Source: Cycloclasticus sp. (GTDB taxonomy: Bacteria > Pseudomonadota > Gammaproteobacteria > Methylococcales > Cycloclasticaceae). From it: a DNA stretch of 6,010 nucleotides. Shown one piece after another: positions 1 to 4,648 of this stretch. The number at the start of each line of letters is the position of its first letter. Within the stretch, counting starts at the first letter, position 1. The notes beneath the pieces were generated by a model. It was not told the DNA's origin and did no database searches. It worked only from the letters and a program-made list of their open reading frames with translations. The stretch lies in NCBI GenBank assembly GCA_012960055.1, contig DUCA01000047.1, positions 463 to 6,472 on the forward strand, written 5' to 3'. The translations under genes and the position numbers were made by a program.

Positions 1-300
1 TCGCTTGAAGACGTAGCTCCACAGTTGGATGCTGCAATAGAAGGTGATTGGACGCCTGAACGTTTAGGCGAAATTGGCGAACGTATTTGGAACTTAGAGC
101 GGTTGTATAACGAGGCAGCAGGCGTAGGTGCTTCTGCAGATAAGTTGCCACCAAGAATGATGTCATTACCTGCTAATACGGGTCCTGCTGAAGGTAAAGT
201 GAGTGGTTTAGACACGATGTTACCTGAGTACTATGCGGAACGTGGTTGGTCACCAGAAGGCGGTGTAACGGCTGAAACAAAAGCGAGATTAGGGCTTTAA
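1..300 (+). CDS. Aldehyde:ferredoxin oxidoreductase family protein, C-terminal end (5' partial)
   Basis: The reading frame is open from base 1 to the TAA at 298-300, giving the last 99 residues of a larger protein. The stretch GERIWNLERLYNEAAG (visible residues 26-41), a following PPR, a short G/P-rich segment, and LDTMLPEYYAERGW then a terminal LGL match the conserved C-terminus of the AOR family. These enzymes use a tungsten (or molybdenum) bis-pterin cofactor and a [4Fe-4S] cluster to oxidise aldehydes to carboxylates in the cytoplasm. The cofactor- and cluster-binding parts lie upstream of the window, so substrate and metal cannot be judged. A MoaD-like sulfur carrier gene 83 bases downstream supports a pterin-cofactor enzyme. 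A ttg at 25 is only an internal codon, not a start. The family call is fairly sure; the specific enzyme is not. Confidence 0.86.
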   Translation, partial: SLEDVAPQLDAAIEGDWTPERLGEIGERIWNLERLYNEAAGVGASADKLPPRMMSLPANTGPAEGKVSGLDTMLPEYYAERGWSPEGGVTAETKARLGL

Positions 301-328
301 TAGTAACGCTGTTTCGATGAAAAAGATT

Positions 329-358
329 AAAAGGCGAATCACTTGGTTCGCCTTTTTT
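329..358 (+). terminator. Intrinsic terminator after the AOR-family gene
   Basis: A perfect 10-bp stem pairs 329-338 (AAAAGGCGAA) with 347-356, closing an 8-base loop, and the 3' arm runs into six consecutive T (353-358). It lies 28 bases after the AOR stop codon, a typical position for a Rho-independent terminator. It separates AOR from the downstream sulfur-carrier gene, so that gene depends either on read-through or on its own promoter. The A-rich 5' arm means that it could also work on the other strand, but no gene arrives from that side. Confidence 0.92.
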
Positions 359-383
359 CTTGGATTAATATAAAGATTAACAA

Positions 384-662
384 ATGAGTGTTGATGAAAT
401 AATGAGTAAAAAAGTGACGGTGAAATTGTTTGCAAGTTTGATGGAATACCTGCCGATCAATAGCACAAAACATCATGGTTTTGATTATGACATCACGAAA
501 AATGCAACGGTTGGTTATTTAATTGATGACTTGAAGCTGCCCCGCAATGTGATCCATATCGTCTTGTTAAATGGGGTATATTTGGATGCTGACACACGTG
601 ATGCAACGGTTCTTTCAGAAGGGGATACGCTTGGTTTTTGGCCGCCAGTTGCGGGTGGTTAA
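384..662 (+). CDS. MoaD/ThiS-family sulfur carrier protein
   Basis: This 92-residue protein has the layout of a beta-grasp (ubiquitin-like) sulfur carrier: a first strand VTVKLFASLMEYLP (residues 11-24), a central helix around ATVGYLIDDLKLP (41-53), a strand VIHIVLLNGVYL (56-67), then an acidic SEGDTLGFWPPVAGG end (78-92). The terminal Gly-Gly is where such proteins are adenylated and thiocarboxylated. MoaD supplies sulfur for the dithiolene of molybdopterin. Its place beside an AOR gene suggests service to that enzyme's pterin cofactor, but this is inference. The start is uncertain: ATG 384 gives 92 residues, whereas ATG 402 (residue 7) would begin at MSKKVTVKLF and is closer to usual family spacing. 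Neither has a clear Shine-Dalgarno sequence. The stop overlaps the next start (TAATG). Confidence 0.88.
   Translation: MSVDEIMSKKVTVKLFASLMEYLPINSTKHHGFDYDITKNATVGYLIDDLKLPRNVIHIVLLNGVYLDADTRDATVLSEGDTLGFWPPVAGG
653..658 (+). promoter_or_regulatory. SD-like GGGTGG before the 98-residue gene, inside the Gly-Gly codons
   Basis: GGGTGG lies 3 bases before the ATG at 662 and can pair with the anti-Shine-Dalgarno end of 16S rRNA if a G-U pair is allowed. The same bases encode the C-terminal glycines of the preceding sulfur carrier. With the TAATG overlap, it supports ATG 662 as the start and suggests translational coupling. The spacing is short, so the call is tentative. Confidence 0.4.
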
Positions 663-958
663 TGAGGCTGTATAAAGAAAAATCATTTTCACTGGAAATG
701 GGCTTTTCCCGAAAAGAGTTTATTGCTTTGTTAGATAGCCAAGGGAAGCTGATTTATGAGCGTGATGAGAACCTAATTACGTTCATACTGTCTGATCAAC
801 AAGCGACCATCACTTTAGGCGAAGAAGGTGTTAGGCGGATAGCATCGGTGCGTTTACCTAAGCTTGATGTACGCTTCGATTTGTTTAATATGGATGATGA
901 CGTGCAAGCACAGTTTATGAAGACTTTCTTACTAAAGTTCCACCGTGGTGGGGGCTAG
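662..958 (+). CDS. Hypothetical protein, 98 aa, ending in Gly-Gly-Gly, coupled to the sulfur carrier
   Basis: I do not recognise this family with certainty. The start ATG 662 overlaps the stop of the upstream gene by one base, which is preferred over an alternative TTG-type start at 638 that would run back into that gene. The product is small and soluble, with no signal peptide or membrane segment. It has an N-terminal amphipathic stretch (FSRKEFIALLDSQ, 15-27), strand-like segments (LITFILSD, QATITLGEE), a basic segment (GVRRIASVRLPKLDVRFDL, 56-74) and a C-terminal helix with aromatic residues (QAQFMKTFLLKFHRGGG, 82-98). No cysteine or metal-site pattern is present. Gene order suggests a role with the sulfur carrier or AOR enzyme, for example in cofactor insertion or enzyme maturation, but nothing in the sequence proves it. 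The stop TAG shares the bases CTAG with the convergent pyrE stop. Confidence 0.75.
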   Translation: MRLYKEKSFSLEMGFSRKEFIALLDSQGKLIYERDENLITFILSDQQATITLGEEGVRRIASVRLPKLDVRFDLFNMDDDVQAQFMKTFLLKFHRGGG

Positions 959-1596
959 TTAGTACCGTATTGTTGGCGATACTGAACAATCGCTTCTAGT
1001 GACTTTGTATTACCTGATTTTTCTAAGTAAGCAATAATGTCCGCTAAGCAGATAATAGACGCGACTTTAAATCCAAAGCTTTTTTCCATATCATCAATAG
1101 CCGATGTTTCGCCCAAGCCTTTTTCTTGACGGTTTAATGAGATTAACACGCCAGCGGGTTCGGCGTTTGCTTGGCGAATAATATCAACCGACTCACGTAC
1201 CGATGTTCCAGCGCTAATAACATCATCAATAATCAATGCTTTTCCGTGAAGCTCTGCGCCCACTAACAGCCCACCTTCACCGTGGTCTTTTACTTCTTTG
1301 CGGTTAAATACATAGGGTATATCGACGTTGGATAATTCTGACAAGCCAATGCCGACAGCGCAGACCAATGGAATGCCTTTGTAGGCAGGGCCGTATAACA
1401 TGTCGTATTCAATGCCAGAGTCGTTCAACGCGTGGGCATAAAATTGACCTAATTTCCGTAGGCGCTCACCGGTATTAAAAAGACCGGTATTGAAGAAATA
1501 CGGGCTAATTCGACCTGATTTAAGCGTGAACTCGCCAAATTTTAATACGTCACATTCAAGGGCGAATTCAATAAATTGCTGTTGGTAGTCTTTCAT
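955..1596 (-). CDS. pyrE: Orotate phosphoribosyltransferase
   Basis: This 213-residue protein has the same length as E. coli PyrE. It transfers phosphoribose from PRPP to orotate to make OMP, the fifth step of UMP synthesis, in the cytoplasm as a homodimer. Visible hallmarks are the N-terminal FTLKSGRISPYFFNTGLF (23-40), the mobile catalytic loop FNRKEVKDHGEGG (97-109; Lys100, Lys103, His105), and the PRPP-binding motif LIIDDVISAGTS (121-132). It is the last gene of the leftward series, 89 bases after the CPXCG gene, and that gap holds inverted repeats and a possible promoter. No good Shine-Dalgarno sequence precedes the ATG. In E. coli pyrE directly follows rph and is controlled by a UTP-sensitive attenuator; here three genes intervene and no attenuator-type GC hairpin with a T run is present. 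The stop overlaps a convergent gene. Confidence 0.97.
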   Translation of the reverse strand: MKDYQQQFIEFALECDVLKFGEFTLKSGRISPYFFNTGLFNTGERLRKLGQFYAHALNDSGIEYDMLYGPAYKGIPLVCAVGIGLSELSNVDIPYVFNRKEVKDHGEGGLLVGAELHGKALIIDDVISAGTSVRESVDIIRQANAEPAGVLISLNRQEKGLGETSAIDDMEKSFGFKVASIICLADIIAYLEKSGNTKSLEAIVQYRQQYGTN

Positions 1597-1604
1597 GGCG
1601 ATAA

Positions 1605-1633
1605 GGTGTATTTGAAATACGGTATTTTACACC
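1605..1633 (-). repeat. Interlaced inverted repeats just upstream of pyrE
   Basis: On the + strand, GTATTT (1608-1613), AAATAC (1615-1620) and GTATTT (1622-1627) follow each other at exactly 7-base spacing with one base between. The first two form a perfect 13-base palindrome (GTATTTGAAATAC), and the last two form a second one (AAATACGGTATTT). An outer pair GGTGTA (1605-1610) / TACACC (1628-1633) encloses them. The cluster ends 8 bases before the pyrE ATG, where a ribosome would bind, and overlaps a candidate -10 box. It could be an operator for a regulator or an RNA structure with two alternative pairings. The stems are AT-rich with one-base centres, so as RNA they would be weak. No T run follows, so it is not a terminator. 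Confidence 0.6.
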
Positions 1634-1652
1634 CAAAGCAGGCAGCTGTTGC
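1624..1652 (-). promoter_or_regulatory. Possible pyrE promoter
   Basis: On the - strand, TAAAAT (1624-1629, five of six matches to TATAAT) is preceded after 17 bases by GCAACA (1647-1652, matching the ACA half of TTGACA). Transcription would start near 1617, inside the inverted-repeat cluster, leaving a leader of about 20 bases before the pyrE ATG. This would give pyrE its own expression besides read-through from the upstream genes. The -35 match is poor and the call is an inference from spacing only. Confidence 0.3.
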
Positions 1653-1685
1653 TAATGGAGATAAAGAAATGCAGTTAATGTCAGC

Positions 1686-1883
1686 TCAGTCGGTATCAGT
1701 TTGGGCGATCAGCCTAATGGTTTGGTTTATCTCATCTACGGTGATCTTTAATTCAATTGGTCGACAGCAGACGCTACAATCTTCGATAATTTGCTGGCTA
1801 CCTTGAGACGCATCCACAAAGATATCAATTTGTTCGCCACAATACGGACACGGGTAGGACTGTTCGATAAGAAGGTGATTCAT
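1686..1883 (-). CDS. CPXCG motif-containing cysteine-rich (zinc ribbon-like) protein
   Basis: This 65-residue protein has the pattern of the Cys_rich_CPXG family: a CPYCG knuckle (Cys12, Cys15) followed about 20 residues later by DCSVCCRPIEL (Cys36, Cys39, Cys40). The four or five cysteines should bind one zinc ion. The family is widespread in gammaproteobacteria and has no assigned function that I know of. The C-terminal part (ITVDEINQTIRLIAQTDTD) is acidic and looks beta-rich. Its ATG overlaps the hemW stop as ATGA, so it is probably translated by ribosomes finishing hemW and belongs to the same transcript. The short length is normal for the family, and the protein looks intact. Confidence 0.92.
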   Translation of the reverse strand: MNHLLIEQSYPCPYCGEQIDIFVDASQGSQQIIEDCSVCCRPIELKITVDEINQTIRLIAQTDTD

Positions 1884-3025
1884 TCCGTAGGTAGAAAATA
1901 CTCTAAGGTATTGTTTAAGAAATTCCAGCCTTGCTCAGTGCAGGTATAGCTTGATTGATTAAGCTGTAATAGTTCTTTGTTTAATAAGCGGGTGAGAGTG
2001 GGTTGGATAATCGAGGCGTTTAGGCCTGTTCTGTTACTGAACTGTTCGAGGCTAAAGCCCGATTTTAAACGCAAGGTATTCATCATGTATTCGAAGGGCA
2101 ACTCGTTAGCAATAACGGTGTTTTCACCACCAATAGCGGTGCCTGTGCCTGCGTGTTTCATAAAATCACGGGGTTGTTTAAGCTTCCAAGAACGCGTGAT
2201 TTGACCGCTGTTATTGGTTAGTTTGCCGTGAGCACCCGCGCCAATGCCAATGTAATCACCAAACTGCCAATAGTTAATATTGTGTTGTGATTGCTGCTGC
2301 TGGGCTGCGTAAGCGGATACCTCGTATTGTTCAAGCTGCCTAGAGATTTGCTGTTGGCAAGCGGTCTGCATGTCCCAGATTAATTCATCGTGCGGTAAAA
2401 CAGGCGGGTATTTATGAAATAAGGTGTTTTTTTCAAGCGTCAATTGATAGTGTGATAGATGCCCTGTTTGGTAACTAAGCGCCGTGTTCACATCGCCCAC
2501 GGCTTGTTCGATAGTTTGCTCAGGTAGACCGAACATTAAATCTAAGTTGATGCGTTGAAAGCCCGCATCTTGCGCCATCTTAATTGCGCGGTGGGCTTGC
2601 TGGCTATCATGAATACGCCCCAGCTTTGTTAAGTGTTGATCGTTAAAGCTTTGTACGCCAATAGACAGACGATTAATACCGATTTGGCGAAAGGCTGAAA
2701 ATTTATCGGCCTCGGCCGTACCCGGGTTGGCTTCTAGTGTAATTTCAATATCGCTGGCTATGTTAAGTTGTTGATTAACGGCGCACAAGATACGGTCGAC
2801 ACTATTAGCCGAGAACAAGCTGGGTGTGCCGCCGCCAATAAAAATACTTTTAAGGGTTCTATGCTTAACCTTAGGCGATTCGGTGTTTAAGTCTTTAATC
2901 AGCGCATTAACATAGGCATCTTCATCGTAATCGTCGCGCTTCTCGTGCGAGTTAAAATCACAATACGGACACTTTTTAACGCACCACGGGATATGGATAT
3001 AGAGGCTGTAGTCTTCGTGGCTCAT
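1880..3025 (-). CDS. hemW: Radical SAM family heme chaperone HemW
   Basis: This 381-residue protein begins with YIHIPWCVKKCPYCDFNSH (residues 9-27). Cys15, Cys19 and Cys22 form the radical-SAM CxxxCxxC motif for a [4Fe-4S] cluster. Phe24 follows where true coproporphyrinogen dehydrogenase HemN has a further Cys, which points to HemW. Further marks are the SAM-binding IFIGGGTPSLF (61-71), ITLEANPGT (95-103), RLSIGVQSF (119-127), NLDLMFGLPEQ (160-170) and the HemW-type NYWQFGDYIGIGAGAHGK (251-268). HemW binds heme and delivers it to target enzymes such as respiratory proteins; old annotations as an oxygen-independent coproporphyrinogen oxidase are misleading. It contains a short Gln-rich run (242-247). 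Its ATG overlaps the rdgB stop (ATGA) and its stop overlaps the next start (ATGA), so it is likely translationally coupled on both sides. Confidence 0.96.
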   Translation of the reverse strand: MSHEDYSLYIHIPWCVKKCPYCDFNSHEKRDDYDEDAYVNALIKDLNTESPKVKHRTLKSIFIGGGTPSLFSANSVDRILCAVNQQLNIASDIEITLEANPGTAEADKFSAFRQIGINRLSIGVQSFNDQHLTKLGRIHDSQQAHRAIKMAQDAGFQRINLDLMFGLPEQTIEQAVGDVNTALSYQTGHLSHYQLTLEKNTLFHKYPPVLPHDELIWDMQTACQQQISRQLEQYEVSAYAAQQQQSQHNINYWQFGDYIGIGAGAHGKLTNNSGQITRSWKLKQPRDFMKHAGTGTAIGGENTVIANELPFEYMMNTLRLKSGFSLEQFSNRTGLNASIIQPTLTRLLNKELLQLNQSSYTCTEQGWNFLNNTLEYFLPTE

Positions 3026-3633
3026 GCTTTGATTGCAAAGACCTCGGCGATTTGAGGCATTAGCTTTTTTAGTGCTTGGGCGCGGTGGCTTAAGGTGTTT
3101 TTAACTTCAGACTCGAGTTGCGCGGATGTACAGCCTTGTTCGGGCACATAAAAAACGGGGTCGTAACCAAAGCCGTTATCGCCAATTTTCTCAAGCGCAA
3201 TGCGACCTTCCCATGCGCCGTGCACTATGAGTGGAGAGGGGTCATTAGCGTGAGTCATAAACACCATCACGCAATGGAAGCGAGCGCTACGTTGTCCGTT
3301 TGGGGTGTTGGCCAATGCGGCTAATAGCTTGTCGGTATTATGTTGGTCGTTCGAGGGTGAGCCCGCGTATCGAGCAGAATAAACGCCCGGCTCGCCATTC
3401 AGTGCGTCGACCTCCAAGCCTGAATCATCGGCAATGGCAGGGAGACCTGATATTGTCGATGCGTGTCTAGCCTTGATAATGGCATTTTCAATAAACGTTG
3501 TGCCCGTTTCAGCGACTTCCGGCACTTTAAAGTGCGATTGAGAGGTAATCTCAATGTCGTGTTGCTGAAGAATCGATTGAATCTCTGCTATTTTTCCTTT
3601 ATTGCCACTGGCTAGGACGACCTGTTGAGTCAT
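3022..3633 (-). CDS. rdgB: XTP/dITP (non-canonical purine NTP) pyrophosphatase
   Basis: This 203-residue protein, of normal family length, belongs to the Ham1/RdgB family. It hydrolyses dITP, XTP and dXTP to the monophosphate and pyrophosphate, keeping deaminated purines out of DNA and RNA. Motifs in order are LASGNKGKIAEI (7-18, nucleotide and phosphate binding), FIENAIIKARHA (47-58), AIADDSGLEVDALNGEPGVYSARYAG (66-91; Asp70 in the place of the catalytic Asp), GAWEGRI (139-145), GFGYDPVFYVP (154-164) and SHRAQAL (182-188). The ATG overlaps the rph stop by one base (TAATG) and the stop overlaps the hemW start (ATGA), so it should be co-expressed with both. The pairing rdgB-hemW is common in gammaproteobacteria. 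No missing key residue was noticed. Confidence 0.97.
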   Translation of the reverse strand: MTQQVVLASGNKGKIAEIQSILQQHDIEITSQSHFKVPEVAETGTTFIENAIIKARHASTISGLPAIADDSGLEVDALNGEPGVYSARYAGSPSNDQHNTDKLLAALANTPNGQRSARFHCVMVFMTHANDPSPLIVHGAWEGRIALEKIGDNGFGYDPVFYVPEQGCTSAQLESEVKNTLSHRAQALKKLMPQIAEVFAIKA

Positions 3634-4346
3634 TAGGCTAATGCATCTCGTTGATGCTGCATCAGTTCGGCAATGCCTGATGCAGCTAGGTTAAGCATCT
3701 CATCAAGTTCTTCACGGCGAAAGGCATGGCCTTCAGCGGTGCCTTGTACTTCAATAAATGCGCCGGATTCATTCATGATGACGTTCATATCGGTTTCGGC
3801 TTCGGAGTCTTCTGGGTAATCTAAATCAAGTACCGGTACGCCATTGTAGATACCCACAGAAACAGCGGCGATCTGACCGTGAATGGGGTTGCGTTTGATT
3901 TTTTTGTCAACCAATAGCTTATCGACAGCAATAGACAGTGCAATAAAACTACCGGTGATGGCTGCGGTACGGGTGCCGCCATCGGCTTGTAATACGTCGC
4001 AATCGATGGTGATGGTGTAACCGTCTATCGCATTCAAATCAACAGCGGCGCGCAAAGAGCGACCAATTAAACGTTGAATTTCTTGAGTACGACCGCTTTG
4101 CTTACCACGTGCAGCTTCACGTCCCATGCGAGTATGCGTTGAACGTGGCAACATGCCGTATTCTGCTGTTACCCAGCCTTGCTTTTTATCTTTTAAAAAG
4201 CGCGGTACACGGCTTTCAACCGATGCAGTACAAAGAACTTGCGTGTTACCGCAAGCAATTAATACAGAGCCTTCGGCGTGCATGGTGAAATTTGTTGTGA
4301 TGTTAATCTCGCGCAGTTCATCTGTTTGGCGTCCGCTTGGTCTCAT
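3633..4346 (-). CDS. rph: Ribonuclease PH
   Basis: This 237-residue protein is a phosphorolytic 3'-5' exoribonuclease that trims tRNA precursors and takes part in RNA turnover, acting as a ring-shaped hexamer. It begins MRPSGR, typical of the family. Other marks are RVPRFLKDKKQGWVTAEYGMLPRSTHTR (46-73), GRTQEIQRLIGRSLRAAVD (85-103; Arg86 is the phosphate-binding arginine), DCDVLQADGGTRTAAITG (115-132; Thr125 and Arg126 near the phosphate site) and DLDYPEDSEAETDMNVIM (174-191, acidic metal and catalytic residues). The length is full, unlike the frameshifted rph of E. coli K-12. It is the first gene of the leftward series. An AGGAAG Shine-Dalgarno sequence 4 bases before the ATG supports this start. 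The stop overlaps the rdgB start. Confidence 0.98.
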   Translation of the reverse strand: MRPSGRQTDELREINITTNFTMHAEGSVLIACGNTQVLCTASVESRVPRFLKDKKQGWVTAEYGMLPRSTHTRMGREAARGKQSGRTQEIQRLIGRSLRAAVDLNAIDGYTITIDCDVLQADGGTRTAAITGSFIALSIAVDKLLVDKKIKRNPIHGQIAAVSVGIYNGVPVLDLDYPEDSEAETDMNVIMNESGAFIEVQGTAEGHAFRREELDEMLNLAASGIAELMQHQRDALA

Positions 4347-4350
4347 GTTG

Positions 4351-4356
4351 CTTCCT
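4351..4356 (-). promoter_or_regulatory. Ribosome binding site of rph
   Basis: AGGAAG on the - strand lies 4 bases before the ATG at 4346. It is the only clear Shine-Dalgarno sequence in the leftward series, consistent with ribosomes loading here and the overlapping downstream genes being reached by coupling. Confidence 0.7.
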
Positions 4357-4449
4357 AAATAAATTGTAATGAATTAAAGGGTCACGGGCTTCGTAGGCGT
4401 TAAGAATGTAGTTTGTTTAAACGCTTGCACCGTATCTGGGTTGCTGTGC

Positions 4450-4478
4450 ATTATAAGGTAAGAAAGAACGATTGGCCG
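4450..4478 (-). promoter_or_regulatory. Candidate sigma-70 promoter for the rph series
   Basis: On the - strand a perfect TATAAT (4450-4455) is preceded after 17 bases by CGGCCA (4473-4478), which matches only three of six bases of TTGACA. A T/A-rich run just upstream (around 4480-4490) could act as an UP element. Transcription would start near 4443, giving a leader of about 97 bases before the rph ATG. Confidence 0.5.
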
Positions 4479-4601
4479 ATTAAAAAGTATGCTTGCAGAT
4501 AGCTGATGGTGTTTAAAAGGTCGTCCCAGACGGCAAAACTGAGTTGTTTCTTTGAGGGGGAGAGGTGAGTTTTTTGTTAACACAGGGTATGAATCCTCTT
4601 T

Positions 4602-4630
4602 AAAACAGCCTAGTATTTGTCGTTTATAAT
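4602..4630 (+). promoter_or_regulatory. Candidate sigma-70 promoter for yicC-gmk
   Basis: A perfect TATAAT (4625-4630) is preceded after 17 bases by AAAACA (4602-4607), which keeps the ACA half of TTGACA. The start point would be near 4637, leaving a leader of only about 12 bases before the yicC ATG. A second weaker candidate is TTAACA (4577-4582) with TTTAAA (4599-4604), 16 bases apart, which would give a leader of about 40 bases. Confidence 0.55.
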
Positions 4631-4648
4631 TTTAGTATAGGTTAGAGA

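Larger units (their letters stand above)
4347..4648. other. Divergent intergenic region between rph and yicC (302 bases)
   Basis: No credible gene is seen here. The region holds outward-facing promoter candidates for rph (about 4450-4478, - strand) and yicC (about 4602-4630, + strand). Between them lies a stretch of about 120 bases (4480-4600) with no recognised element apart from short palindromes. Also present are GTTTAAAC (4415-4422), GTTAAC (4576-4581), a 7-base direct repeat GCTTGCA (4423 and 4491), and a weak inverted repeat TGCAC/GTGCA (4426-4430 and 4446-4450) spanning the start of the predicted rph leader. The rph leader would be about 100 bases, long for a simple housekeeping gene. 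I see no riboswitch or terminator in it. Confidence 0.75.

Noticed and set aside
638..661. An upstream start for the 98-residue gene, eight codons earlier
   Set aside because: It would extend into the sulfur-carrier gene from a non-ATG codon. ATG 662 with its TAATG overlap and nearby GGGTGG is the simpler start.
940..951. CCACCGTGGTGG near the end of the 98-residue gene as a possible terminator hairpin
   Set aside because: Only a 4-bp stem with a realistic loop can form, and the following bases are G-rich rather than a T run. It is explained by the codons for HRGGG.
1597..1685. An E. coli-type pyrE attenuator
   Set aside because: No GC-rich hairpin followed by a T run exists in this gap, and the gene upstream is the CPXCG gene rather than rph.
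1576..1806. A 76-codon open frame on the + strand between pyrE and the CPXCG gene
   Set aside because: It overlaps both well-supported - strand genes in antisense and its translation shows no family features.
1880..3025. Calling the radical SAM gene hemN (oxygen-independent coproporphyrinogen III oxidase)
   Set aside because: The cluster motif is CxxxCxxCxF without the extra Cys of HemN, and the length and NYWQFGDYIGIGAGAHGK segment are those of HemW.
3118..3324. A + strand open frame inside rdgB
   Set aside because: It lies wholly antisense to a confidently identified gene with intact motifs, and it has no features of its own. The same holds for the + strand frames at 1977-2204 (inside hemW) and 4126-4362 (over the start of rph).
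4374..4583. A 69-codon open frame on the - strand with a GTG start in the rph-yicC intergenic region
   Set aside because: It has no ribosome site, no recognisable protein pattern and spans the predicted rph promoter and leader. It is likely a chance open frame.
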